The translations under genes and the position numbers were made by a program. The notes beneath the pieces were generated by a model. The model worked only from the letters and a program-made list of their open reading frames with translations, ran no database searches and was not told the origin of the DNA. Positions 6,763 to 14,464 of a stretch of 19,807 bases of DNA are shown one piece after another. The stretch's first letter is position 1; each line of letters begins with the position of its first letter. This DNA comes from an uncultured Campylobacter sp. (GTDB lineage: Bacteria > Campylobacterota > Campylobacteria > Campylobacterales > Campylobacteraceae), in assembly GCF_938030685.1 (NCBI RefSeq), contig NZ_CALHHX010000180.1, forward strand, positions 1-19,807. The letters are read 5' to 3'.

Positions 6763-7260
6763 CTAGCCTACGAAGTGAATTTTAGCGGGCTCAAAGCGCG
6801 AGTGCGCCTTTGTTACGCGAGACGGAAAGCCCAAAGGCATAATGCAAAACGCCTCCAAATGCCCAGGCAGATCCAAAATTTCTCTTACGCGCTCCATTGC
6901 GTAAATATCGGGCGCTACGCCCAGCCACGTGGTGCCAAGCCCCAAATGGTGCGCCGCCAGCCAGAGATTTTCTGCCGCACAAGCGCAGTCGTAGCGAGCG
7001 TAGGGCTGGAATTTTAAGCCGCTTTTACGCGTGCAGACCACGATCGCAAGCGGCGCGTCCTTCGTGCAGCCGCCGTAAGTGCCGACGCTGCTAAGTAGCG
7101 TAAGGGCGGTGCGGTCGCGCACTACGTAAAATTCCCATGAGCGCTGGTTGCCTGCGCTAGGGGCTTGCATCGCGGCTTTTAGCACGAGCTCGATCTGATC
7201 GTCGCTCGGCATTTTTTCGGTAAAATTCCGCACGCTCGTGCGTGTAAAAATTTCATTCAT
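6763..7260 (-). CDS. Nitroreductase-family FMN oxidoreductase
   Basis: A small cytoplasmic flavoprotein of 165 residues, at the short end of the family. FMN-binding features are visible: RTSVRNF (7-13), APSAGNQRSWEFYVV in the first third, then AAENLWLAAHHLGLGTTWLGV and the C-terminal LGFPSR with basic residues following. It probably uses NAD(P)H to reduce nitro compounds or quinones, but members of this family also do unrelated flavin chemistry, so the substrate is open. The start is ATG with AAAGGAG just upstream (about 7265-7271). It heads the modD-modA-modB group. A nitroreductase is not a standard part of mod operons, and whether it serves molybdenum use or is a passenger is unknown. Confidence 0.88.
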   Translation of the reverse strand: MNEIFTRTSVRNFTEKMPSDDQIELVLKAAMQAPSAGNQRSWEFYVVRDRTALTLLSSVGTYGGCTKDAPLAIVVCTRKSGLKFQPYARYDCACAAENLWLAAHHLGLGTTWLGVAPDIYAMERVREILDLPGHLEAFCIMPLGFPSRVTKAHSRFEPAKIHFVG

Positions 7261-7890
7261 CGCTGCTCCTTTAAATTAAATTTCTAAATTCCGCTTTTTG
7301 CGAGCGGTAAAAAATGGAATTTAGAAGTAAGCTTGCCGCTGCGTTTGCTTGAGCCCTGCTTACACTTTACGCTTATTTAGGCGCTATGCGGCGGCTTGAT
7401 GCGCGCAGATTTAGTTTTGCTTGCCTGAGCACGCCTCTTTTTGCATCAAAAAGCGCGCGAAACTGCGATAAAATTTCAAATCGCGCTGCTGCGAAAATCC
7501 GCCGCAAAGAACATTTGCGTAAACTTGGCTTGCTTAAATTTCGCTCACGAGCAAGCTCACGACCCGCTTATTTAAATTTTTAATCCTAGACCGCTATTTG
7601 GCGCCCGCTAAAATAACCCGCCGTATAGATTGACCTACGTGCGTAGCTTGCGCGGTCCTTAAATTTCATCTCGCACGCAAGCCTGTGCCGATCTTTGCGG
7701 ATAAAATTTTATCCTTCGCTGCAAATTAATTTTCACCTTCGCGCCGAGGAAATTTTATCTTCGTCGTCCGGTAAAATTCCGCTTTCGCCGCTTTTGAATT
7801 TTAACCGCATCGCGCGCCGCAAAGCACTTGCCGCGCCGTACCGCATGCAAAGCGCGCTCAGATCAAAAGCTCAAAATATCTAAAATTTAA
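7261..7890. other. Long gene-free region
   Basis: No gene is supported over about 0.65 kb. Two plus-strand frames of 65 and 62 codons (7386-7583, 7695-7883) have arginine- and serine-rich nonsense translations and no good ribosome binding site. The region to 7944 has about 13 RAATTY copies. A small inverted repeat CCGCT/AGCGG (7291-7307) sits upstream of the nitroreductase gene. It may be a graveyard of a lost gene, but I recognise no remnant. Confidence 0.5.
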
Positions 7891-7911
7891 CCGCCAAGCA
7901 CGACTAGGCGG
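7891..7911 (-). terminator. Terminator after tcdA
   Basis: CCGCC (7891-7895) pairs with GGCGG (7907-7911), with further inner pairs after one T-T mismatch. On the minus strand it is followed by TTAAATTTTAG. It lies 33 bp past the tcdA stop. Confidence 0.5.
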
Positions 7912-7944
7912 AGCCATGCGCCGAAGCGCTATGAAATTTAAGCG

Positions 7945-8613
7945 TTAAGCCTGCTCGCCTATCAGTCTGCGCACGACGTAGCTTGCGATGAAAAGCCCGA
8001 AGCTCGCGGTCACGCCCATGAAGCTGCCCATCGATTTGACGCGCGGCGGCTCGCTCGAGCAAACGACGTCAAAATCGCCCACAAAGCTGCGCTTTCGCAG
8101 CTCATATCTGATCTTGCGCGCGAGCGGATCGCCTTGCGTCTGCCAGATTGAGCGGATTTCGATCCTAGCGGGATCGAGCCTCTTTGCGCCGCCCATCGAG
8201 CTTACAAATCCTACGCCAGCCTCGCTGCAGCGCAGCGCAAGAGCGATCTTAGCGCCCACGTCGTCGATCGCGTCGATTACGAAATCAAAATTGCCGAGGT
8301 TAAATTCTGATAAAAATTCCTCATCAATCCTAGCGGCGATCGGCGTCACGCCTTTAAATTTGCGCGCGAAAACCTCGCATTTTAGCTCGCCTACCTGCTC
8401 GCTTCCAAGCTGGCGGTTTTGATTGGTGATCTCGAAGCGATCGCAATCGATCACGCTTAAACCTACCGCGCCGCTGCGGTACAGCGCCTCTATCGCCGCT
8501 CCGCCCACGCCGCCGCAGCCGCAGATTAAAATTTTAGCGCTTTGAAGTATTGCAAAATCCTCGCCGAAAAGTAGGCGCGAGCGCGAAAAGCGGTCTACTA
8601 CGACCTCACTCAT
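7945..8613 (-). CDS. tcdA: tRNA threonylcarbamoyladenosine dehydratase (ThiF/MoeB/E1-like)
   Basis: ATP-dependent E1-like enzyme that cyclises t6A37 in tRNA to ct6A, if it is true TcdA (CsdL/YgdL). Length is 222 residues, shorter than the approximately 268 of E. coli but normal for Campylobacter relatives as I recall. The nucleotide-binding loop GCGGVGG is at 32-38. The acidic strand DCDRFEITNQNRQLG (56-70) carries the Asp and Arg that hold ATP. DFVIDAIDD (110-118), SSMGGAKRLDP (138-148) and VVCSSEPP (183-190) match TcdA rather than MoeB or ThiF, and the zinc-binding Cys pairs of MoeB are not seen. The start overlaps the end of surE by 8 nt, so the two are cotranscribed; the surE/ThiF-family pairing also occurs in C. 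jejuni as I remember it. Confidence 0.85.
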   Translation of the reverse strand: MSEVVVDRFSRSRLLFGEDFAILQSAKILICGCGGVGGAAIEALYRSGAVGLSVIDCDRFEITNQNRQLGSEQVGELKCEVFARKFKGVTPIAARIDEEFLSEFNLGNFDFVIDAIDDVGAKIALALRCSEAGVGFVSSMGGAKRLDPARIEIRSIWQTQGDPLARKIRYELRKRSFVGDFDVVCSSEPPRVKSMGSFMGVTASFGLFIASYVVRRLIGEQA

Positions 8614-9385
8614 CGTTTTTCATCCACCTTTCTAGCGCGCTCATCTGCTCGTGCGCGGTTAAATTTAGCTTGATCGGACTTAGCGTCGCCCGCCCCTCAA
8701 AAAGCACCGAAATGTCGCTATTTTCGTTTTTGCTTGCATCAAAACTGAGCGTAGATTTGCCTAGCCAATAATACTCCATCCCGCGCGGATTGCGGTTTAG
8801 CTGCGCGTCGGTATCGTAGAGCTTCTCGCCGCAGGGCGCAACCGAAAGTCCCTTAAAATCTTGCTTTGAAACGGCAGGAACATTTAAATTTAAAAACTGC
8901 TTCGGCGGCAGCGGAAAGCCTTTTTTAAAGATTTTCTCGACCAATTCCACCGCGAGCTCGCATGCGAGATCAAATCCGTATCGCTGCAGCGAGTCCGCTA
9001 CGTAAAACTGGCTCACCGCAAGCGCGGGAATGCCTTGCAAGACCCCCTCCATCGCGCCTCCGCAAGTGCCCGAATAGGTCACGTCCTCCGCGACGTTGGC
9101 GCCGTGATTTATGCCGCTTATCACAAGATCGGGCTTGCGGTTATACAGCGCGCGGAGCGCCAAATATACGCAGTCTGCGGGCGTAGCGTCGTCGAGTTTG
9201 AAAAATCCGTCGTCGAGCTTTACAAATCTAAGCGGGCGTGTGAGCGTGAGCGAGTGCGAGCATGCCGATTTTTCCGAGCTTGGCGCTACGATGGTGACGT
9301 TTGCGACCGATCTTAGCGCGCTTGCAAGTTCTAAAAGACCGCGCGCTTCGAATCCGTCGTCATTGGTGATTAAAATTTCTTTCAT
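8606..9385 (-). CDS. surE: 5-prime/3-prime nucleotidase SurE
   Basis: Metal-dependent phosphatase of nucleoside monophosphates, 259 residues, normal for SurE. The metal site is complete: Asp9 and Asp10 in TNDDGFEARG, Ser40 in APSSEKSACSHSLT, and Asn93 in SGINHGANVAED. YSGTCGGAMEG (104-114) and LNLNVPAV are further family signatures. The start is ATG preceded by AAAGAGAGAAA. It is first in the surE-tcdA operon; upstream is a 358-bp gene-free gap. Confidence 0.95.
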   Translation of the reverse strand: MKEILITNDDGFEARGLLELASALRSVANVTIVAPSSEKSACSHSLTLTRPLRFVKLDDGFFKLDDATPADCVYLALRALYNRKPDLVISGINHGANVAEDVTYSGTCGGAMEGVLQGIPALAVSQFYVADSLQRYGFDLACELAVELVEKIFKKGFPLPPKQFLNLNVPAVSKQDFKGLSVAPCGEKLYDTDAQLNRNPRGMEYYWLGKSTLSFDASKNENSDISVLFEGRATLSPIKLNLTAHEQMSALERWMKNDE

Positions 9386-9743
9386 TTTCTCTCTTTAGCT
9401 AAAATTTCACGACAGGCCTATCGGGGCAGAATTCCGTCTGCAAAAATTCTAGCGCTCAATTCTTTACTATGCAAAAATTGCTACTTAGCTTGCGCGGCGT
9501 AAAATTTCATCGTGCCAAATTTTTTCGCAAAAATTCCATCACGAAACTTAGATCACAAAATTCATAGAAAAATTCCGTCTTTTTGCTACAAATTTTATAG
9601 CCTGCTATGCAATTTCATCGCCTAAATTTAGTTTTCGAAATTCCTTAAATTTTGCGACCGCACTCCGCAACTCGCCGCAAAATCTCGCCTTTTAAATTTT
9701 CGCGCCGATGCAAATCCGCGGCATAAAATTACGCTAGACTTAT
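9386..9743. other. Gene-free region dense in RAATTY
   Basis: I see no gene. About 13 copies of RAATTY occur in 358 bp, including AAATTTCATC at 9502-9511 and a near-copy at about 9609. The region must hold the surE promoter and the 3-prime end of the lipoprotein transcript, but neither a clear -10 box nor a good terminator stands out. Confidence 0.5.
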
Positions 9744-10244
9744 CTATAACCCTGCTTTGCGGCATATCTCCTCGCTTACCTGCGAATCAAGTAGGTGCGA
9801 GCTTGGATAATCGTAGAAAAATCGGTGCACTTCACGCACTCCGCTTCGCAATAAAGCTCGCGTACTAGGTGCGTTGCAGTCATTTTCGGTAATATCCTTG
9901 GCTAGCAATTTGAGATATTTTTGCCGATCGGAGCTTTTCAGGCTCGCCCAGCCAGGGCTTAGCGAGTAGGCATAGATCAGATCGCTTCCTTGCGCGCTAA
10001 TTTCTTCGAGGAAGGCAAATTGCGCAACCTTAACATGGGGTTTTGCACCGCCCGTGTCCGCTGCGATCTCGCTAGCTGCGGCTTTAGCGACGAGTTCGGG
10101 CGAGCCTAGCTTACTAAGCGCCTCAAAACGCGCCGTTACTGCGGGATCCTCGGTGACTTGACGCTTTTGGTATTTAGCTGCGCCGCAACCGCCTAGAAAC
10201 ATCACGAACGCGCCGCATAGCGCTAAAATTTTAAAATTTCTCAT
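9744..10244 (-). CDS. Putative lipoprotein, function unknown
   Basis: A protein of 166 residues that I cannot assign to a family. Residues 1-19 are a lipoprotein signal with lipobox LGGC, so Cys20 should be lipidated and the protein anchored to a membrane facing the periplasm. Gly21 after the Cys does not suggest inner-membrane retention. The mature part is mostly helical by composition and contains two further cysteines (in ENDCNAP and EEICRKAGL) that could form a disulfide. The start is ATG with AAAGGA 6 nt upstream and a -10-like TAAAAT at 10266-10271. It stands alone, divergent from lpxB. Confidence 0.8.
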   Translation of the reverse strand: MRNFKILALCGAFVMFLGGCGAAKYQKRQVTEDPAVTARFEALSKLGSPELVAKAAASEIAADTGGAKPHVKVAQFAFLEEISAQGSDLIYAYSLSPGWASLKSSDRQKYLKLLAKDITENDCNAPSTRALLRSGVREVHRFFYDYPSSHLLDSQVSEEICRKAGL

Positions 10245-10265
10245 CTTAAATCCTTTGTCGGCTTA

Positions 10266-10288
10266 ATTTTAGCACATTTTGCTATAAT
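10266..10288. promoter_or_regulatory. Divergent promoters: lipoprotein gene (minus) and lpxB (plus)
   Basis: Plus strand: TATAAT at 10283-10288 within TTTTGCTATAATT, an extended -10 box, about 25 bp before the lpxB start. Minus strand: TAAAAT at 10271-10266 within GTGCTAAAATT, about 22 bp before the lipoprotein ATG. The two -10 boxes are only 11 bp apart, so the two polymerases would compete for the same DNA. Confidence 0.6.
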
Positions 10289-10312
10289 TAACAAAAATTT
10301 AAAAGGCTAAAT

Positions 10313-11482
10313 TTGAAATATTTAATCTCTTGCCTAGAGCCCTCTGCGAACCTCCATTTTAAAGAGGTTCTAGCGCATCTTAAAAGGCTCGATCCCGCTT
10401 GCGAGATTTGCGGAATTTTTGACGAAAAGCTGGGTTCGCCGATATACAAAAGCAGCGAGTTTTCGGCGATGGGTTTTATAGAAATTTTGCCGCTAATTTT
10501 AAAAGCCAAGCGTGCGATAGCGCAGATGACGCGACTTGCGGCGGAGTGCGATCGCGTGCTTTTGATCGACTCGCCCGCGTTTAATCTGCCGCTTGCCCGC
10601 GCGATCAAAGAAAGCGGCGCGCGCGCGGAAATTTCATATTATATCCTGCCGCAGGTTTGGGCGTGGAAGCCGCACAGAGTGGAGAAGCTGAAGGCGTTTT
10701 GCGACAATCTGCTCTCCATCTGGCCTTTTGAGGCAAAATTTTTCGGCGCGGACTACGAGGTAGATAAAGGCGCTACTCCGCGAAAAGCGAAGAGCAAAGA
10801 CGCTGCACTACAAGAAGCAAAAGATAAAGATGCCGCGCGCCCGAGCGAGCAAAGCGCTAAAACCGCAAAATACTCTTTCGTGGGACATCCGCTGCTTGAT
10901 GAGATAAAATTCCAAAAATCAAGCTACGAAAAACAGGGCAAGATCGCCTTTATGCCGGGCTCGCGCAGGGCTGAAATTTCAAGACTGATGCCGATTTTTA
11001 GAGCACTTGCGCCTAAATTTGAAAATAGCGAGCGAGTCTTAATAATCCCGCCGCATCTGATGGATCAAAGAGATGAAATTTACAGGTCTCTGGACGGATT
11101 TAGCATCGCAAACGATACTCCCGCCACGCTTAAGGATTGCGATTTTGCCTTCATCTGCTCGGGTACGGCGACGCTTGAGGCGGCGCTCATCGGCACTCCG
11201 TTTGTGCTGTGCTACAAAGCAAAGGCATTTGACGTTTGGTTCGCGCGAAAGCTCGTAAAGCTAAAGCACGTGGGGCTTGCGAATATTATTTTTGATTTTT
11301 TAGGCGAGGAGCCTCTACATGAGGAGCTTTTGCAAGGCGAAGTAAGCGCGCAAAACCTACTTTCTGCATACGAGCGCTGCGACGCTGCGAAATTTAAACT
11401 TGCGAGCGAAAAGCTGCGAGATTATCTGAAATTCGGTTCCAGCGAAAACGTGGCAAAAATTTTAACGCAGCCTGCGAGCTAA
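10313..11482 (+). CDS. lpxB: Lipid-A-disaccharide synthase
   Basis: Joins UDP-2,3-diacylglucosamine and lipid X to form the lipid A disaccharide at the inner membrane. Length is 389 residues, about 25 more than I recall for C. jejuni. The N-terminus ISCLEPSANLH (5-15) is the Campylobacter form of the GEPSGDxH motif. QVWAWKPHRV (114-123), VGHPLLDEI (190-198), FMPGSRRAEI (213-222) and SGTATLEAALIGTPFVLCYK are family signatures. Between residues about 148 and 187 there is a charged, Lys/Ala-rich insert with an imperfect 10-residue repeat (AKSKDAALQE, AKDKDAARPS), just before VGHPLL where related proteins have a short link. The start codon is TTG, set by AAAAGG at about 10301-10306 and by the conserved N-terminus beginning right there. 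A TATAAT promoter is upstream. Confidence 0.95.
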   Translation: MKYLISCLEPSANLHFKEVLAHLKRLDPACEICGIFDEKLGSPIYKSSEFSAMGFIEILPLILKAKRAIAQMTRLAAECDRVLLIDSPAFNLPLARAIKESGARAEISYYILPQVWAWKPHRVEKLKAFCDNLLSIWPFEAKFFGADYEVDKGATPRKAKSKDAALQEAKDKDAARPSEQSAKTAKYSFVGHPLLDEIKFQKSSYEKQGKIAFMPGSRRAEISRLMPIFRALAPKFENSERVLIIPPHLMDQRDEIYRSLDGFSIANDTPATLKDCDFAFICSGTATLEAALIGTPFVLCYKAKAFDVWFARKLVKLKHVGLANIIFDFLGEEPLHEELLQGEVSAQNLLSAYERCDAAKFKLASEKLRDYLKFGSSENVAKILTQPAS

Positions 11483-11502
11483 AATTTTAAGGCTAAAGCT
11501 TA

Positions 11503-11508
11503 TATAAT
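11503..11508 (+). promoter_or_regulatory. -10 box of greA
   Basis: TATAAT within AGCTTATATAATTTG, 22 bp before the greA ATG, in the 48-bp gap after lpxB. A Shine-Dalgarno AAAGGAAG follows at about 11519-11526. It would let greA be transcribed apart from lpxB. Confidence 0.55.
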
Positions 11509-11530
11509 TTGATAAAAAGAAAGGAAGATT

Positions 11531-12022
11531 ATGACGACAGAACCAATGACGCTTTACGGATATGAAAAGATCACCTCCGAGCTCAAAGAGCTTCAGAGCG
11601 TGAAGCTGCCTCACATTGTGCAGCAGATCGACATCGCACGCGGACACGGCGATCTGAAAGAAAACGCCGAGTATCACGCGGCGCGCGAAGAGCAGGCGTT
11701 TTTGCTCTCGCGTATCGCCGAGCTTAGCGATATCGTCTCTCGCTCAAAAATCATTGATCCCTCGACCTACGAGCACGACCGCGTAAAATTCGGCTCCACC
11801 GTTACCTTTATGGACGTCGAGACCGAGCGGGAGGAGGTTTACACGATCGTAGGGCTTAGCGAGGCGGATATCTCGCGTAAGCTCATCAATATCAATACGC
11901 CGCTCGCGCGCCAGCTTTTAGGTAAAGCTGAGGGCGATGAGGTGGTGCTTCAGCTCCCATCCGGCACCCGCGACGTCGAGATCATAAGCGTCGAATACAG
12001 GCCGATTAAATTTGAGAATTAG
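11531..12022 (+). CDS. greA: Transcription elongation factor GreA
   Basis: Binds in the secondary channel of RNA polymerase and stimulates cleavage of backtracked RNA. Length is 163 residues, full. The N-terminal coiled coil (about 10-78) carries the acidic tip residues Asp41 and Glu44 in [16 protein letters not shown]. The C-terminal FKBP-like domain (about 85-160) includes [23 protein letters not shown] and a terminal strand. It has its own promoter but lies close behind lpxB, a pairing also found in C. jejuni as I recall. Its last codons abut or overlap the argC start, so argC depends on this transcript. Confidence 0.97.
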   Translation: MTTEPMTLYGYEKITSELKELQSVKLPHIVQQIDIARGHGDLKENAEYHAAREEQAFLLSRIAELSDIVSRSKIIDPSTYEHDRVKFGSTVTFMDVETEREEVYTIVGLSEADISRKLININTPLARQLLGKAEGDEVVLQLPSGTRDVEIISVEYRPIKFEN

Positions 12023-12023
12023 C

Positions 12024-13031
12024 GTGAAAAAAGTAGGCATCATCGGCGTTAGCGGCTATACCGGGCTTGAGCTGATTAAAATTCTACTTTCTCATCCGGG
12101 CTTTGAAATTTCATATTTGGGGGCTTCGGCGCAGGGCGAGATAAGCGAAATTTTCCCGCAGCTTCGCGGCGTGTTTGAGATGCGCGTAGAAGCCGCGGAT
12201 GCTCGCGTTGCAGCGCAAAGATGCGATCTTATTTTCTTGGCGTTGCCGCATGAAAAAGCGATGGAATTTGCCCGCGAAATTTTAAAATTTAAAAGCGTCA
12301 AGGTAGTCGATCTATCTGCCGATTACCGCCTAAGCCGCGAGCTTTACGAGAAAAATTACACCACGCATTTAGACCCTCGTAATTTAGCCCACGCCGTTTA
12401 CGGACTGCCCGAGCTAAATCGCGAAAAGATCCGTACCGCGCGCCTTACGGCAAATCCGGGCTGCTATCCTACCTGCTCTATTTTGGCGCTCGCGCCGTTC
12501 GTGCGGCTACTCGATCCGGATACCGGCGTATTTATCGACGCAAAAAGCGGAGTAAGCGGCGCGGGCAAGGCTCTTAAAGCAACCAGTCATTTCGTAAGCG
12601 TGAACGAAAACGCGGGCGCCTACTCGCCGATCTCGCATCGCCACGCAGACGAGATCAAAGAGCAGCTGCAAATTTTAAGAGGCGGCGCGTTTAGCACGCT
12701 TTTCGTGCCGAATTTGCTGCCGATTACGCGCGGAATGCTAGTTAGCGCGTTTGGCGTGCTACAAAAGAGCGTGGATGCAGAGGCGGTGCTACGGGAATTT
12801 TACGAAAATGAGCCTTTCGTGCGCGTCCGTAGTGAGCCTGTGAGTATAAAAAACGTCGCAGGGACGCACTTTTGCGATATTTTTGTAAAAACGGCGGGCG
12901 ATAAAATTTGGATCAACTCGGCGATCGATAATCTTTTGCGCGGAGCATCGTCGCAGGCGGTCGCAAACGCAAATTTAATGTGCGGTTTCGCCGAAGCTAC
13001 GGCACTACCGCGTATCGCGCACGGAATTTAA
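12024..13031 (+). CDS. argC: N-acetyl-gamma-glutamyl-phosphate reductase
   Basis: NADPH-dependent third step of arginine biosynthesis, cytoplasmic. From GTG at 12024 it is 335 residues. The nucleotide-binding loop GIIGVSGYTG begins at residue 5, the catalytic Cys147 is in TANPGCYPT, and the conserved histidines are in SHRHADEI (His205, His207). FVPNLLPITRGM and the C-terminal NLLRGASSQAVAN complete the family pattern. The frame could also start at TTG 12012, overlapping greA by 11 nt. I prefer GTG 12024, 1 nt after the greA stop, because the protein then begins MKKVGIIG as in relatives; neither has a strong Shine-Dalgarno. Translation is probably coupled to greA. Confidence 0.95.
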   Translation: MKKVGIIGVSGYTGLELIKILLSHPGFEISYLGASAQGEISEIFPQLRGVFEMRVEAADARVAAQRCDLIFLALPHEKAMEFAREILKFKSVKVVDLSADYRLSRELYEKNYTTHLDPRNLAHAVYGLPELNREKIRTARLTANPGCYPTCSILALAPFVRLLDPDTGVFIDAKSGVSGAGKALKATSHFVSVNENAGAYSPISHRHADEIKEQLQILRGGAFSTLFVPNLLPITRGMLVSAFGVLQKSVDAEAVLREFYENEPFVRVRSEPVSIKNVAGTHFCDIFVKTAGDKIWINSAIDNLLRGASSQAVANANLMCGFAEATALPRIAHGI

Positions 13032-13074
13032 GCGATGAACTTTTTCGCAAAAGCGCTCATGCGCGGGAGCCTAG

Positions 13075-13809
13075 ATGCAAAATGATCAAATTCAGACGAT
13101 AAAACCCGGCGCGATCTTTATCGGCGATGCACACGCGGGCGCGAGCAGACCGCAATTTTTGAAATTTCTGCGCGCGCTGAAGGCTGAGCCTACGCCGCCG
13201 CCTCAAATTTTTATGATGGGCGACATGTTTGATTTTTTGGCAAACACGACCTACGTGCAGCGCTTCTACGAAGAGGAGATCGCGCTAATAAACGAGTTGT
13301 CGCGAAAATGCGAAATTTTTTACTTCGAGGGCAACCACGATTTTAATCTGCGCGAAATTTTCCCCCGCGCAAAAGTTTATCCAAATGGCGCGCAGCCCGT
13401 TAAATTTATCTGCGAGAGCGGCGAGGCGGTGCAGATCGCGCACGGCGATCTTTTTTTGCCGCGTCTGACGCAATTTGCGCTGCTTTCGCTACGAAACAGA
13501 GCTTTTCTGAAATTTATGGATCTGCTCGATCGCGCTTTAAAATTTAAAATTTCAAAGATGATCTTAAAATCGCAAGAGGGGAAAAACCTCTACAGAAAAA
13601 TGCCAAATTTTAAGGATATAATCGCGCCGAAGATCGATTTTTATGCGGCAAATTTAATCATCGAGGGGCACTACCATCAAGATGAAATTTTATATTTTGG
13701 CGAAAAAGAATATATAAATTTATGCTCGTTCGGGGCCGGGAGCAAAATTTACGAGGTCGCAAAAAGCGAAAAATTTATGCTAATTCCAAAAAACTTAAAC
13801 TTAAATTAG
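13075..13809 (+). CDS. Calcineurin-like metallophosphoesterase, LpxH/LpxJ-like
   Basis: Likely the UDP-2,3-diacylglucosamine pyrophosphatase of lipid A synthesis, the step just before LpxB; many Campylobacterota use a form called LpxJ. Length is 244 residues. All metal motifs are present: Asp18 and His20 (GDAH), Asp50 and Asp53 (GDMFD), Asn87 and His88 (GNHD), His123 (HGD), and His199 and His201 (GHYHQ). No signal peptide or long hydrophobic segment is seen, so it is cytoplasmic or peripheral. The start is ATG with GGGAG at 13065-13069. It follows argC by 43 bp, a gap holding a 16-codon frame. General sequence only supports the superfamily; the lipid A role is inferred from motif spacing and lpxB in the same window. 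Confidence 0.8.
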   Translation: MQNDQIQTIKPGAIFIGDAHAGASRPQFLKFLRALKAEPTPPPQIFMMGDMFDFLANTTYVQRFYEEEIALINELSRKCEIFYFEGNHDFNLREIFPRAKVYPNGAQPVKFICESGEAVQIAHGDLFLPRLTQFALLSLRNRAFLKFMDLLDRALKFKISKMILKSQEGKNLYRKMPNFKDIIAPKIDFYAANLIIEGHYHQDEILYFGEKEYINLCSFGAGSKIYEVAKSEKFMLIPKNLNLN

Positions 13810-13810
13810 C

Positions 13811-13816
13811 TATAAT
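13811..13816 (+). promoter_or_regulatory. -10 box of the serB-tal-pilT operon
   Basis: TATAAT within TTAGCTATAATTCC, starting 1 nt after the stop of the upstream gene and 24 bp before the serB ATG. GAGGA (about 13830) is the Shine-Dalgarno. The AGC before the box matches the extended -10 pattern seen at lpxB and rplY. Confidence 0.6.
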
Positions 13817-13840
13817 TCCTAAATTTTTGCGAGGATATTT

Positions 13841-14464
13841 ATGATAAAGCTTTGTGTTTTCGACTTTGATTCTACGCTGATGGACGGCGAGACGATAGGT
13901 TTTTTCGCCGCTAAAATGGGCACGCAGCGACAAGTTAGCGAAATTACGAAGCGCGCGATGGCGGGAGAGCTTGATTTTTTCGAGAGCCTTAGCGAGCGCG
14001 TGGCGCTGATAAAGGGGATGAAGCTTAGCGATGCTAAAGCTATCGCGGAGAGCTTGCCTTTTGTTTGCGGCGCTAGCGAGATCATCGCGTATCTGAAAAA
14101 TAAAGGCATAAAAGTGATTGTCTTTAGCGGCGGATTTCATCTAGCCACGGACGCCGCGCAGAAAAAACTGGGTTTTGACGCGAGCTTTGCGAACTATCTG
14201 CATGAAAAAAACGGAATTTTAACCGGGCTTTTCGGCGGCGAGATGATGTTTGGATACTCAAAAGGCGCGCTGCTTGCGCAGCTTAAATCGCTGATGGGAC
14301 TAGATACTAGCGAGGTCATGTGCGTGGGAGACGGCGCGAACGACGTTTCGATGTTTTGCGAGGCGGGACTTAAAATCGCCTTTTGCGCAAATGAAATTTT
14401 AAAAGAACACGCGAGCGTATGCATTGAAAAAAAGGATTTAAAGGAGATTATGAAATATGTATGA
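13841..14464 (+). CDS. serB: Phosphoserine phosphatase
   Basis: HAD-family enzyme that releases serine from phosphoserine in the last step of serine synthesis. Length is 207 residues, matching the short SerB form without an ACT domain. HAD motif I is DFDSTLMDGE (Asp8 nucleophile, Asp10), motif II Ser96 in VFSGGFH, motif III Lys141 in YSKGALL, and motif IV VGDGANDVSM (Asp164, Asp168). The Glu17 and Phe50/Arg53-type cap residues are in plausible positions. It has its own promoter and overlaps tal by 8 nt. Confidence 0.94.
   Translation: MIKLCVFDFDSTLMDGETIGFFAAKMGTQRQVSEITKRAMAGELDFFESLSERVALIKGMKLSDAKAIAESLPFVCGASEIIAYLKNKGIKVIVFSGGFHLATDAAQKKLGFDASFANYLHEKNGILTGLFGGEMMFGYSKGALLAQLKSLMGLDTSEVMCVGDGANDVSMFCEAGLKIAFCANEILKEHASVCIEKKDLKEIMKYV

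Noticed and set aside
7386..7883. Two small plus-strand frames in the long gap
   Set aside because: No Shine-Dalgarno, no recognisable domain, and composition like random translation of the intergenic filler.
8962..9398. Three overlapping plus-strand frames
   Set aside because: They are antisense shadows of surE; GC-rich coding DNA often leaves open antisense frames.
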